DNA of 33,010 nucleotides from Rugamonas sp. (GCF_025354735.1 NZ_JANXMI010000289.1:1-33010), one strand, 5' to 3'; positions 1 through 8,325 are shown, counted from the first letter of the stretch. A program made the numbers and translations. Notes: a model not told the origin generated them from the sequence alone.

Positions 1-607
1 CGCGGATCAGCTGCATGCCCTCTTCGTACTGGTTCAGCTCGATCAAGCCGTCGACCAGGGTGTTTTCGGAGTCGGCGATATTGCCCTCGGTCGGCGACAG
101 CAGGAAGGTGGTGCACGCCATGGTCGACACCAGCGCGTTCAGCGACAGCATGAATTCCGACAGCGCCATGTCCGATGGCGTGGCTTCGCGCACGGTGCGG
201 AAGCCGTCGATAATCATGATGTCGGGCCCGTGTTCGGCCAGGATGGCGGCGATCGACTTGAGCAGTTCGCGCAGGCCGCCGCGCAGCACGTCGGGATAGG
301 CGCTGAAGAAGATGATGCGCTCGCCGACCAGCTGCTCGTCGAAGAAGGAAAAATTGCTGAGGTGAGTCAGCATCTTGTTATGGGTTTCCGCGATCAGCGT
401 CAGGATCAGGACTTTTTTGCCGTCGTGCGCGTGGTGGAAGCCGATCTGGCAGGCCAGCGTGGTCTTGCCGCTGCCGGCCAGGCCCTGGATCAGGTAGACG
501 CTGTGGGCCGGAAAGCCGCCGTCGAGGATGTCGTCAAAGCCGGGGATGCCGGTGCGCAGGAGCCGATTGCGGCGCGCCGGCTGGTGGAGTGGGGGAACAG
601 CGCTCAT
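1..607 (-). CDS. KaiC/RAD55-like RecA-fold ATPase, C-terminal part outside window
   Basis: The reading frame begins at the ATG complementary to 605-607 and stays open for 202 codons to the left edge, so the C-terminal part is missing. The protein starts with a TGIPGFDDILDGGFP segment typical of KaiC-like ATPases. A Walker A motif GLAGSGKT follows at residues 42-49, and a hydrophobic Walker B-like strand IMIIDGF lies near residue 135. The family binds ATP and forms RecA-fold oligomers. Outside cyanobacterial clocks, such proteins often sit beside sensor kinases in proteobacteria, but what lies to the left cannot be seen. There is no strong Shine-Dalgarno in front of the ATG. The start is supported by the position of the conserved TGIPGFD segment about 19 residues in. 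The gene is divergent from the DsbA-like gene, with 211 bp between them. Confidence 0.85.
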   Translation of the reverse strand, partial: MSAVPPLHQPARRNRLLRTGIPGFDDILDGGFPAHSVYLIQGLAGSGKTTLACQIGFHHAHDGKKVLILTLIAETHNKMLTHLSNFSFFDEQLVGERIIFFSAYPDVLRGGLRELLKSIAAILAEHGPDIMIIDGFRTVREATPSDMALSEFMLSLNALVSTMACTTFLLSPTEGNIADSENTLVDGLIELNQYEEGMQLIR

Positions 608-818
608 ATCGACTTTCAGCCAGAACGCCGGGGTGGTCCCGGCTAGACGTAGTTATAGGTGACACGTTGATTATTTTACCAGTATGTGTCCGCGAGCACG
701 GAGAGTATCGCGCTACGGAACGCGCCGGAAATGAGAAACGCCGAAAGCTGGAGCACTTGTGCGGCCGTCGTCGAAACGATGGTAATCTGGCGCTCTTACC
801 GTCACCGTCCGGAGCATC

Positions 819-1517
819 ATGCGTCGCTTGAAAATTGTTGTGGCTGTGCTGGGCTTGATCGCCATTGCCGCCAACACCGCCCATCCCGCCTTCGCCTCGC
901 CGGTCAGCCCGAAGAGCGGCGCCGAATATACGGTGTTGCCGTCGCCGCAGCCGGTGCCGGCGACCGGCAAGAAAATCGAAGTGATCGAATTCTTCATGTA
1001 CCACTGCCCGGCGTGCTACGCGATCGAGCCGGAGCTCAACGCCTGGGTCAAGGCGCAGGGTGAGCGCATCGTGTTCCGCCGCATCCACGTGCCGCACACC
1101 GGCGACAACGACCCGGAAGCGCACCTGTTCCTGACGCTCGAAGCGATGCAGCGCGAGGATGCCCTGCACGGCAAGGTGGAAGCGACCTGGCACGTCGAGC
1201 GCCGCCGCCTGGGCAGCGATGCCGACAACCTGGACTGGGCCGTCAAGAACGGCATCGACCGCGAGCAGTTCCTCGGCGTGTACAACTCGTTCTCGGTGCT
1301 GGCCAAGCTGAAAAGCACGGGACGGCTGGCGTCGAATTATCGCGTCGAGGGCACGCCGACGCTGATCGTCGACGGCCGCTACCTGACCACGCCGACCATG
1401 GTCGACGCCAGCAATCCCGGCATCGCGCGCCCGGACCTGGCCAGGGCCACGCTGCAAGTGGTCGACGTGCTGGTCGCGAACGCGCAGCAGGCGCACCGCG
1501 CGGCGCCGGCCAAATAG
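819..1517 (+). CDS. dsbA: DsbA-family thiol:disulfide interchange protein
   Basis: This 232-residue protein has an N-terminal signal peptide (about residues 1-26, ending near AFA-S) and a thioredoxin-fold active site FFMYHCPACY with the redox pair C63 and C66. The cis-proline loop is EGTPTLIVDG, with T179-P180. These features and the length fit periplasmic DsbA, which oxidises cysteine pairs in exported proteins and is reoxidised by DsbB. The active-site dipeptide is Pro-Ala, not the Pro-His of E. coli DsbA; this dipeptide affects redox potential, so the protein could be a less oxidising variant. The start is supported by GGAG at 811-814, four bases before the ATG. The gene converges on the PPK2 gene, and its stop codon lies in the loop of a 13-bp-stem hairpin. 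Confidence 0.9.
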   Translation: MRRLKIVVAVLGLIAIAANTAHPAFASPVSPKSGAEYTVLPSPQPVPATGKKIEVIEFFMYHCPACYAIEPELNAWVKAQGERIVFRRIHVPHTGDNDPEAHLFLTLEAMQREDALHGKVEATWHVERRRLGSDADNLDWAVKNGIDREQFLGVYNSFSVLAKLKSTGRLASNYRVEGTPTLIVDGRYLTTPTMVDASNPGIARPDLARATLQVVDVLVANAQQAHRAAPAK

Positions 1518-1529
1518 GCCGGCGCCGCG
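1499..1529. terminator. Perfect 13-bp hairpin between convergent genes
   Basis: Arms at 1499-1511 and 1517-1529 are perfectly complementary (CGCGGCGCCGGCC and its reverse complement), with a 5-nt AAATA loop. The dsbA stop codon TAG spans 1515-1517. There is no U-tract on either side. The position between converging dsbA and ppk2 suggests a bidirectional terminator or 3'-end stabiliser; this is inferred from structure only. Confidence 0.65.
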
Positions 1530-1536
1530 GTCGCCG

Positions 1537-2472
1537 TTAATACTTTTCCGGCACGATGATTTCGGCCGGCACCGGACGGCGCATGTAATCGTCGTGATAT
1601 TCGCGCTGCGGCAGCGAGATGGCCGGATGCACCACCTCCTCGTAGGGCACGAGATTGAGCAGGTGGTCGATGCAGTTCAGGCGCGCCTTCTTTTTATCGA
1701 CGCCTTGCACCACCCACCACGGCGCCTCGGGTATGTGGGTCCGCTCGAGCATGATTTCCTTGGCCCGCGTGTACTCTTCCCAGCGGCGCCGCGATTCCAG
1801 GTCCATGGGACTGAGCTTCCACTGCTTGAGCGGATCGTGGATGCGGCCGAGGAAGCGCGCGTTCTGCTCCTCGTCCGAAATCGAGAACCAGTATTTGACC
1901 AGCTGGATGCCCGAGCGCGCCAGCATGCGCTCGAACTCCGGCACCGTCTGGAAGAACTCCTCGTACTGCTCGTCGGTGCAAAAGCCCATCACCCGTTCGA
2001 CGCCGGCGCGGTTGTACCAGCTGCGGTCGAACAGCACGATCTCGCCGGCCGCCGGCAGGTGCGAGGCGTAGCGCTGGAAGTACCACTGGGTGCGTTCGCG
2101 GTCGTTCGGCGCCGGCAGCGCGGCCACGCGGCACACGCGCGGATTAAGGCGCTGGATGATGCGCTTGATGACGCCACCCTTGCCGGCGGCGTCGCGGCCC
2201 TCGAAGATGATGACCACCTTGTGGCCGGTGTGGACCACCCAGTCCTGCAGCTTGACCAGCTCCGCCTGCAGCCGGAACAACTCGCGGAAGTACAGGCGGC
2301 GCTCTTCCTTGTCGGCGGCGCTACGGCCCGCGGCCGACTCCCCGTGCGGCATCGGCTGCATGGTGTGGGGATCGAGGTCGCGGTCTTCCAGCTCCAGTTC
2401 CAGCTCCTCGTCGTAATTGTCGGCCAGCTCGCGGTGGATGCGGCGCATCAGTTCCTGCTCGTTCAAATCCAT
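1537..2472 (-). CDS. ppk2: Polyphosphate kinase 2 (PPK2 family)
   Basis: A 311-residue single-domain PPK2. The P-loop is FEGRDAAGKGG at residues 90-100 and the Walker B/lid segment FDRSWYNRAGVERV starts at residue 148. Both are hallmark PPK2 motifs. The C-terminal half carries conserved segments such as KYWFSIS and the HDPLKQWKLSPMD block. PPK2 enzymes use polyphosphate to phosphorylate nucleoside mono- or diphosphates, or run in reverse; which nucleotide is preferred cannot be told here. The start is the ATG complementary to 2470-2472, preceded on the minus strand by an AGGGGGG ribosome site that overlaps the stop of the upstream transporter gene. The gap of 11 nt makes co-transcription and translational coupling with the phosphate transporter likely. 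The acidic N-terminus (about 55 residues) is presumably a flexible lead-in. Confidence 0.95.
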   Translation of the reverse strand: MDLNEQELMRRIHRELADNYDEELELELEDRDLDPHTMQPMPHGESAAGRSAADKEERRLYFRELFRLQAELVKLQDWVVHTGHKVVIIFEGRDAAGKGGVIKRIIQRLNPRVCRVAALPAPNDRERTQWYFQRYASHLPAAGEIVLFDRSWYNRAGVERVMGFCTDEQYEEFFQTVPEFERMLARSGIQLVKYWFSISDEEQNARFLGRIHDPLKQWKLSPMDLESRRRWEEYTRAKEIMLERTHIPEAPWWVVQGVDKKKARLNCIDHLLNLVPYEEVVHPAISLPQREYHDDYMRRPVPAEIIVPEKY

Positions 2473-2483
2473 GTCGGCCCCCC

Positions 2484-4115
2484 TTAAAACGCGTGCGAAA
2501 ACAGCCAGTACAAGGAACCCGACAGCACGATCGCCACCGGCAGCGTCAGCACCCAGGCCATGGCCAGGTTGCGTATCGTCGACCATTGCAGGCCGGAGCG
2601 GTTGGCGGCCATGCTGCCGGCCACGCCGGACGACAGCACGTGGGTGGTCGACACCGGCAAGCCGTACATGTCGGCCGCGCCGATGGTGAGCATGGCCACC
2701 AGTTCGGCCGACGCGCCCTGCGCATACGTCAGGTGCGACTTGCCGATCTTTTCGCCGACGGTGACGACGATGCGCTTCCAGCCCACCATCGTGCCCAGGC
2801 CCAGCGCGACGGCGACGGCCACCTTGACCCACAGCGGGATGAATTTGGTGGCGTCGTCGATCTGCTTCTTGAACTCGATCAGATTGACCTTGGTGTCGAC
2901 GTCGAACTTCATGCTCTCGTCCTTGCCGAGGAAGCGTATCGTTTCGGCGGCCAGGTACATATCGTTGCGGACGTTGGAGGCGGTGTTGGCCGGCACCCGG
3001 TCGAGCGTGCCGTAGCTCTTGACCTGGGCGCCGATCTGGCCGGTCAGCGCGGCCAGCGCCGGCACCACGTCGGCGTCCAGCGTGTGGGTGCGCACATAGG
3101 TGGTCAGCGTCTTGCGCGGTGCGGCCGGCGGCAGCGCGTCCGGCACCATGTATTTTTGCAGCGACTGCTGCGTCACCTGCGCGACGGCGACGAACTGGGT
3201 GACCTGGTCGACCGGCAGCGCGCGGTTGAGCGCGTAGGCCATCGGCACCGTGCCGACCAGAATCAGCATAATCAGGCCCATGCCTTTTTGACCGTCGTTG
3301 GAGCCGTGCGCGAAGGAGACGCCGGTGCAGGTGAGGATCAGCAGGCCGCGGATATACCATGGCGGCGGCGCGTTGCCGGACGGCGCTTCATACAGCGCGC
3401 GGTTCTTCACCAGCTTGCGCAGCGCCAGCAGCAGCAGGGCCGCGCACGCAAAGCCGACCAGCGGCGACAGCAGCAGCGAGTAGCCGACCTTGGTCGCCTG
3501 CGCCCAATCGACGCCGCTGGTGCCGTCGCGGCCGTGCATCAGGGCGTTGGCGATGCCGACGCCGAGGATGGAGCCTATCATGGTGTGCGACGACGAGGCC
3601 GGCAAGCCCAGCCACCAGGTGCCGAGGTTCCAGACGATGGCCGCGATCAGCAGCGCGAACACCATGGCGAAGCCGGAGCCGGAGCCGACCTGCAAGATCA
3701 GTTCGACCGGCAGCAGCGAGATGATGCCGAAGGCGACGGCGCCGCTGGAGACCAGCACGCCGAGGAAGTTGAAGCAGCCCGACCACATGACGGCGACGTT
3801 GGCCGGCATCGAGTTGGTGTAGATGACGGTGGCGACGGCGTTGGCGGTGTCGTGGAAGCCGTTGACGAACTCGAAGCCGAGCGCGATCAGCAGCGCCACG
3901 CCGAGCAGCAGATAGGGCAGCCAGCTGGCGTCGACCGGGCCGGCGCCGATGACGTCGGCGCGCAGGCTGTAGGCGCTGAACAGCAGGCCGGCGAGCAGCA
4001 GGGCGAGGAAGGTGGCGATGGTGGTGGCCGAGGTTTTGCGGTCGGCCGGGCCGGCCGGCGCGAGCTGCGCCGCGTTGGCCGCCGGCGACGGGTGGATCTG
4101 GGTGGTGCCGTGCAT
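2484..4115 (-). CDS. Inorganic phosphate transporter, PiT family
   Basis: This 543-residue polytopic membrane protein has the two inverted PiT signatures. The first is GFHDTANAVATVI at residues 86-98 and the second is SFAHGSNDGQKG near residues 267-277. Matching GLPASSSHTMIGS and GLPVSTTHVLSSG segments follow each half. PiT proteins import phosphate, usually as a neutral metal-phosphate complex, by proton symport. The chosen start is the ATG complementary to 4113-4115, because TTGGAG lies just upstream. An in-frame ATG 17 codons earlier has no such site. The N-terminal 30 residues are a Pro/Ala-rich cytoplasmic lead, and a large soluble loop separates the two halves. The gene is followed after 11 nt by ppk2, linking phosphate uptake with polyphosphate metabolism. 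Confidence 0.94.
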   Translation of the reverse strand: MHGTTQIHPSPAANAAQLAPAGPADRKTSATTIATFLALLLAGLLFSAYSLRADVIGAGPVDASWLPYLLLGVALLIALGFEFVNGFHDTANAVATVIYTNSMPANVAVMWSGCFNFLGVLVSSGAVAFGIISLLPVELILQVGSGSGFAMVFALLIAAIVWNLGTWWLGLPASSSHTMIGSILGVGIANALMHGRDGTSGVDWAQATKVGYSLLLSPLVGFACAALLLLALRKLVKNRALYEAPSGNAPPPWYIRGLLILTCTGVSFAHGSNDGQKGMGLIMLILVGTVPMAYALNRALPVDQVTQFVAVAQVTQQSLQKYMVPDALPPAAPRKTLTTYVRTHTLDADVVPALAALTGQIGAQVKSYGTLDRVPANTASNVRNDMYLAAETIRFLGKDESMKFDVDTKVNLIEFKKQIDDATKFIPLWVKVAVAVALGLGTMVGWKRIVVTVGEKIGKSHLTYAQGASAELVAMLTIGAADMYGLPVSTTHVLSSGVAGSMAANRSGLQWSTIRNLAMAWVLTLPVAIVLSGSLYWLFSHAF

Positions 4116-4213
4116 GATCGTCTCCAAGGGTGAGTTTGGAGTCAATCTACTTGTCAAATATGACACTGCGATGACGGTGCCCGCGCGGCCGGCTCACCGG
4201 CGCCGGCGGACAC

Positions 4214-4277
4214 CGGGGTCAGACCCCGCTCGAGTTCAGTGGCCGAAGGCGGCGGCGCGGCGGCGGGGTCTGACCCC
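4214..4277. repeat. GGGGTCAGACCCC inverted-repeat pair
   Basis: CGGGGTCAGACCCCG at 4214-4228 is itself a palindrome. Its inverse GGGGTCTGACCCC recurs at 4265-4277, so the pair can form a hairpin about 64 nt long. A related sequence appears at 9918-9967. This resembles a REP/BIME-type extragenic repeat; no associated transposase is in the window. It occupies the 212-bp space between the PiT gene and the 60-residue ORF, which otherwise holds only the PiT ribosome site. Confidence 0.7.
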
Positions 4278-4327
4278 AGTTTTAGCTGCGGCGGGCGCTG
4301 CGGCGCGCCGCGCTGACGGTGCGGGCT

Positions 4328-4510
4328 TCAGCTGGCGATAAAGCGCGCCGGTATTTCGATGCCGCCGACGCGCGCGGCGTCCGCGTACAGACGCAATTCG
4401 GCGATGGCCGCTACCAGCTGTTCAACGCCGGGGTTGGCCTGGAATCCTTTGATGCGCTCATTGAGTTGCGTGACTTGCTTGCTCCACTCGAGCCGGTTCA
4501 ACATGCTCAT
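4328..4510 (-). CDS. Small hypothetical protein, 60 residues
   Basis: The frame starts at the ATG complementary to 4508-4510 and is preceded on the minus strand by GAGGAAA at good spacing. This supports the short form over an in-frame ATG 23 codons upstream. The 60-residue product is mostly predicted helix (LEWSKQVTQLNERIKGFQ and VEQLVAAIAELRLYADAAR), with no signal peptide, membrane segment or cysteine. I do not recognise the family. It lies 90 nt downstream of the TetR gene on the same strand, so it could be its distal partner, but its own ribosome site and the gap do not prove an operon. Confidence 0.6.
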   Translation of the reverse strand: MSMLNRLEWSKQVTQLNERIKGFQANPGVEQLVAAIAELRLYADAARVGGIEIPARFIAS

Positions 4511-4600
4511 ACTGTTTCCTCGTTTGAAAGCGGTCATGATGGGGTATCGCCGCGCCGCGCACCGTGCGTTGGCACACATAGCCGGCGGTGCGGCGCACGG

Positions 4601-5368
4601 TCAATGCGCGCGCAGCACGCCGTGCAGGAACAGTCCGATGGCTTGCTGCACGTGGGCCAGGTTTTCCGCCTCGCTGCGCGGTACTTCGGGCTCGAACAGC
4701 AAGCGCGTGGTCTGGTCGCCCAGCAGGCAGTTGAGCAGGTGGATCGCCAGCAGTTCCGGCGGCAGCTCGCTGCGGATCTGGGCCTGGATGTCGGCGCGGC
4801 TGAAGAAGCCGGCCAGCTGTTCGCGCGTCTGCTTGGGGCCGGCCTGGTAAAAGGTCTGCGCCAGCTCCGGCGTGGTGCCGGCTTCGGCGATCACCATGCG
4901 GTGCAGATTGCAGAAGGCGGGCAGCGACACCAGCTCGACGAAGCGCAGCGAGAAATCGGTCAGGATTTCTTCGATCGAGCGCGTGTCCGTCTCCATGTTG
5001 AACATGCCGCCGAAGTAGCGGGCGCGGCCCGCGGCGATGACGGCGTTGAGCAGCCCGGCCTTGCCGCCGAACTTGACGTAGATGGTGCGCACCGCCACGT
5101 GGGCTTCGCGCGCGATCATTTCCAGGCTGACCTTGCCGTAGCCTTTTTCCAGGAACAGGCAGGACGCCGTGTGCAGCAGATTTTGCAGGCGCGCCTCCTT
5201 GTCGGCGGCGCGCGGCCGGCCGGCCGACTTGCCGTAGCCGGGCAGGTCGGGGCCGGCGCCCAGGTCGGCGCTGGCGTCGTCGCTCACATCGGCGTCGTTG
5301 GCGGCGCCGTCGGCCATGGTGGCCGGCTGCGGCGCGGCGCTGTCTTCTGCGGTGGTGGAGATCTTCAT
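4601..5368 (-). CDS. TetR/AcrR-family transcriptional regulator
   Basis: This 255-residue protein has an N-terminal DNA-binding domain. A GRPR motif at residues 50-53 is followed by the three-helix TetR fold and the recognition segment VSLEMIAREAHVAVRTIYVKFGGKAGLL (in two parts, about 80-107). A ligand-binding/dimerisation domain follows (about 110-255). Such proteins repress a neighbouring gene until an effector binds. The gene is divergent from the emrA-emrB-OMF efflux operon, the usual arrangement for a drug-responsive efflux repressor. A dyad and promoter lie in the 129-bp gap. The N-terminus is unusually long (about 50 acidic, Ala-rich residues). The start at 5368 is my choice; an in-frame ATG at 5431 would place the start within the dyad, and a later ATG 17 codons downstream of 5368 is also possible. 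Confidence 0.88.
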   Translation of the reverse strand: MKISTTAEDSAAPQPATMADGAANDADVSDDASADLGAGPDLPGYGKSAGRPRAADKEARLQNLLHTASCLFLEKGYGKVSLEMIAREAHVAVRTIYVKFGGKAGLLNAVIAAGRARYFGGMFNMETDTRSIEEILTDFSLRFVELVSLPAFCNLHRMVIAEAGTTPELAQTFYQAGPKQTREQLAGFFSRADIQAQIRSELPPELLAIHLLNCLLGDQTTRLLFEPEVPRSEAENLAHVQQAIGLFLHGVLRAH

Positions 5369-5409
5369 ATGTGGGAGGAAAGAGTATGTCCACACTGTAG
5401 TCCAAAATA

Positions 5410-5433
5410 AAATGAAATGCAATCGTTTCATTT
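5410..5433. promoter_or_regulatory. Candidate TetR operator dyad
   Basis: A perfect inverted repeat AAATGAAA-N8-TTTCATTT (24 bp in all) lies between the divergent TetR and efflux genes, directly next to the -35 box of the efflux promoter. Size, symmetry and position fit a TetR-family operator. The assignment is by position and not by a known consensus. Confidence 0.65.
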
Positions 5434-5434
5434 C

Positions 5435-5463
5435 TTGACTTCGCTCCAGACTTGTCCAATAAT
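5435..5463 (+). promoter_or_regulatory. Sigma-70-like promoter of the efflux operon
   Basis: TTGACT at 5435-5440 and AATAAT at 5458-5463 are separated by 17 bp, a near-consensus spacing. They lie 35 bp before the emrA start codon, and the -35 box abuts the dyad at 5410-5433. A repressor bound there would hinder polymerase. Confidence 0.65.
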
Positions 5464-5497
5464 GAACCTATCCCCTTTCATTACATCGGAGCGTCGC

Positions 5498-6673
5498 ATG
5501 TCCAACCCGCACAGCCAGGCAGAACCAAAAGTGCTCAGCGCCGTCCCCGCCGGCACGCCAGCCGCACCGGCCGCGCCCGCAGCAGCGCCAGCGCCGGCCG
5601 CCAAGCAGCCTAACCGCCGCGTCCTCATCGTCGCCGCCGTCATCGCCCTGGCCGCCATCGGCGCCGGCGCCCGCATGTGGTACAACAGCACGCACTACGT
5701 GGAAACCGACAACGCCTACGTCGCCGGCCACGTGCACCCGGTCTCGGCCCGCATCGCCGGCACCGTCACCCGCGTGCTGATCGACGACAACCAGGTCGTG
5801 CGTGAAGGCGACGTGATCGCCGAACTCGATCCCTTCGACCAGCATGTGCGCGTCGAGCAGATCCAGGCCCAGATCGACACCGCCGAACAGCAGGTGCTGC
5901 AATCGGACGCGCAAGTGGCGCAGACCCAGGCCCAGGCCAGCGCCGCCGCCGCCCAGGTGGCGCAGTCGGACGCGCAGCTGGTGCGCGCCAGGCAGGACGC
6001 CGACCGTTACGGCCAGCTGTATAACAGCCAGATGAAGGCGGTCTCGAAAGCGGAACTCGACGCCGCCGTCGCCACCCGCGCCAGCGCCGTGGCCGACGTG
6101 GCCGCCAAGCGCGACAGCGTGGTCGCCGCCAAGGCGCAAATCGGTTCGGCCAACGCCGCCCGCGAAGTCTTGAAAGCGCAAGTGCGCGTGCTGCGCGTGC
6201 AGCTCAAGGACGCCCAGCAGCAGCTGGCCTACAACCGCATCCTGGCGCCGGTGTCGGGCCGGATCGGCAAGCGCAGCATCGAAGTGGGCCAGCGCGTCCA
6301 GCCCGGCCAGCAGCTGACGGCCATCGTGCAGGACGACGTCTGGGTCACCGCCAACTTCAAGGAAACCCAGTTGGCCCATCTGCGCAAGGGCCAGGAAGTG
6401 GACGTCAAGATCGACGCGCTGCCCGACTATAAACTGGTGGGCCAGATCGACAGCTTCGCGCCGGCCTCCGGCGCCGAATTCGCGCTGCTGCCGGCCGATA
6501 ACGCCACCGGCAACTTCACCAAGATCGTCCAGCGCGTGCCGGTCAAGATCATCCTCAAGGCGGCCGACCTGAAGGCCCTCAGCGGCCGTCTGGCGCCGGG
6601 CATGTCGGCCGTCACTGAAGTGGCCATCAAAGAGGCGGCGACGAACGCGATTCCAGCGGCCCAGGTTCATTAA
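5498..6673 (+). CDS. emrA: EmrA-like membrane fusion protein (HlyD family)
   Basis: This 391-residue periplasmic adaptor has a Pro/Ala-rich cytoplasmic N-terminus and one membrane anchor at about 41-58. The EmrA-type segment YVETDNAYVAGHVHPVSARI (about 67-86) starts the lipoyl/barrel-sandwich domain. A long Ala/Gln-rich coiled-coil hairpin spans about 120-240, and a beta-barrel segment follows (LAYNRILAPVSGRIGKRSIE onward). It would bridge the inner-membrane MFS pump and the outer-membrane channel encoded next. The start is supported by GGAG at 5488-5491, six bases before ATG 5498; an upstream in-frame ATG lies within the operator dyad. The next gene begins 10 nt after the stop. Confidence 0.93.
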   Translation: MSNPHSQAEPKVLSAVPAGTPAAPAAPAAAPAPAAKQPNRRVLIVAAVIALAAIGAGARMWYNSTHYVETDNAYVAGHVHPVSARIAGTVTRVLIDDNQVVREGDVIAELDPFDQHVRVEQIQAQIDTAEQQVLQSDAQVAQTQAQASAAAAQVAQSDAQLVRARQDADRYGQLYNSQMKAVSKAELDAAVATRASAVADVAAKRDSVVAAKAQIGSANAAREVLKAQVRVLRVQLKDAQQQLAYNRILAPVSGRIGKRSIEVGQRVQPGQQLTAIVQDDVWVTANFKETQLAHLRKGQEVDVKIDALPDYKLVGQIDSFAPASGAEFALLPADNATGNFTKIVQRVPVKIILKAADLKALSGRLAPGMSAVTEVAIKEAATNAIPAAQVH

Positions 6674-6683
6674 GGAGGGCGCG

Positions 6684-8285
6684 ATGAGCGGCACGACACA
6701 ACTGCCCGCGGCGGGCACGCCGCAGGCGCCAGTCATCAGCGAGCGCATTTCGCTGCGCACCTGGGTCGCGGTGGCGGCCGGCATGCTGGGCGCCTTCATG
6801 GCGGTGCTCGATATCCAGATCACCAATTCGTCGCTGAAGGACATCCTCGGCACGCTGTCGGCCACGCAGGAAGAGGGCTCGTGGATTTCCACCGCCTACC
6901 TGGTGGCCGAGATCATCGTCATCCCGCTGACGGCGCTGCTGACCCGCACCTTCGGCATGCGCGCCTACATGATGGGCACCACGGCGCTGTTCCTGGTGTT
7001 CTCGACGCTGTGCGGCTTCTCGTGGAACCTGGGCAGCATGATCGCCTTCCGCATGCTGCAAGGCTTCACCGGCGGCGCCCTGATCCCGATGGCGATGACG
7101 CTGGTGATGTCCAAGCTGCCGCCGTCCAAGCGCGCCACCGGCTTCGCCATCTTCGGCCTGACTGCCACGCTGGCGCCGTCGATGGGCCCGACCCTGGGCG
7201 GTTACCTGAGCGACCTGTATGGCTGGCCGTCGATCTTCTACATCAACTGGATACCGGGCGTGCTGCTGATCGCCGGCATCTCCTATGGCCTGGACCGCGA
7301 CAAGATGAAGCTCGACGAAATCTTCAAGGCCGACTGGCTGGGCATCGCCTTCATGGCCGCCGGCCTGGGCGGGCTGACCATCTTCCTTGAAGAGGGCAAC
7401 ACCAAGGACTGGTTCGACTCCAACTTCATCGTTTTCTTCGCGGGACTGTCCATCGTCGGTTTGCTCGGCTGGGTCGTCACCAGCACCATGCGCGAAAAGC
7501 CCTTCGTCAACCTGGGACTGTACGGCACGCGCAACTTCAGCGCCGCCACCGCGCTGTCGCTGGCGATGGGCATGGGCTTGTACGGCTCGGCGTTCCTGCT
7601 GCCGCTGTTCCTCGGCCAGATTCCCGGCTACTCGCCGATGCAGATCGGTGAAGTGATCATGTGGGCCGGCCTGCCGCAGCTGTTCATCATGCCGTTCGCC
7701 GCCAAGCTGTCGTCGAAGGTCGACAACCGCATCCTGTGCAGCTTCGGCCTGCTGCTGTTCGGCGGCTCCTGCATCATGAACGCCTACATGGACGCCAGCA
7801 CCGGCTACGACCAGCTGTTGTGGACCCAGATCATCCGCGCCTGCGGCCAGCCCTTCGTCATGCTGACGTTGTCGAACTTCGCCATGAACGGCGTGCAGCC
7901 GAAGGACATTCCATCGGCATCGAGCCTGATCAACATGACCCGTAACCTGGGCGGTTCGATCGGCATCGCGCTGCTGGCCACCGCGCTGACCGCGCGCGAG
8001 CACTTCCACTCGGAGCGTCTGGGCGAGGCGGTGACCGGCTTTTCCGCCGCCACCCGGCTGCGCATCGACCAGATGTCGCAAGCCTTCGTCGGCAAGGGCA
8101 TGGACCCGACCACGGCGCATGACATGGCGCTCAAGGCCATCGATGGCCTGATCCGGCGCGAATCGTATGTGATGGCCTATAACGACGGCTTCTTCCTGGT
8201 CGGCGCGGTGCTGCTCGGATGTATCGGCGTGCTGTGGTTTTCCGACAAGGTCAAGGCGGGCGGCGGTGGCGGCGGCGCGCATTAA
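6684..8285 (+). CDS. emrB: EmrB/QacA-type MFS multidrug transporter (DHA2)
   Basis: This 533-residue integral membrane protein has about 14 predicted transmembrane helices. DHA2 features include the first-helix motif FMAVLDIQITNSSLKDI and the antiporter motif LAPSMGPTLGGYLSD. The segment GWPSIFYINWIPGVLL is also typical of EmrB. Such pumps export hydrophobic drugs or toxic acids by proton antiport and, with EmrA and an outer-membrane factor, expel them from the cell. A strong AAGGAGG site precedes ATG 6684. The C-terminus ends in a glycine run (GGGGGGAH). A 17-bp palindrome begins five bases after the stop codon. Confidence 0.94.
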   Translation: MSGTTQLPAAGTPQAPVISERISLRTWVAVAAGMLGAFMAVLDIQITNSSLKDILGTLSATQEEGSWISTAYLVAEIIVIPLTALLTRTFGMRAYMMGTTALFLVFSTLCGFSWNLGSMIAFRMLQGFTGGALIPMAMTLVMSKLPPSKRATGFAIFGLTATLAPSMGPTLGGYLSDLYGWPSIFYINWIPGVLLIAGISYGLDRDKMKLDEIFKADWLGIAFMAAGLGGLTIFLEEGNTKDWFDSNFIVFFAGLSIVGLLGWVVTSTMREKPFVNLGLYGTRNFSAATALSLAMGMGLYGSAFLLPLFLGQIPGYSPMQIGEVIMWAGLPQLFIMPFAAKLSSKVDNRILCSFGLLLFGGSCIMNAYMDASTGYDQLLWTQIIRACGQPFVMLTLSNFAMNGVQPKDIPSASSLINMTRNLGGSIGIALLATALTAREHFHSERLGEAVTGFSAATRLRIDQMSQAFVGKGMDPTTAHDMALKAIDGLIRRESYVMAYNDGFFLVGAVLLGCIGVLWFSDKVKAGGGGGGAH

Positions 8286-8290
8286 AAACC

Positions 8291-8307
8291 ATATAAACGA
8301 TTTATAC
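8291..8307 (-). repeat. 17-bp palindrome, copy 1 of 3
   Basis: On the minus strand this reads GTATAAATCGTTTATAT, with TATAAA-TCG-TTTATA as its core dyad. It lies in the 40-bp gap between the MFS pump and the outer-membrane factor gene. Identical 17-mers occur at 13168-13184 and 30927-30943. Function unknown. Confidence 0.75.
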
Positions 8308-8325
8308 AATATTCCGAGGTATGCC

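Noticed and set aside
2493..4133. Long plus-strand frame of 546 codons opposite the PiT gene
   Set aside because: The minus strand encodes a clear PiT transporter; the plus-strand translation is a His/Arg/Gln-rich composition typical of antisense frames in GC-rich DNA.
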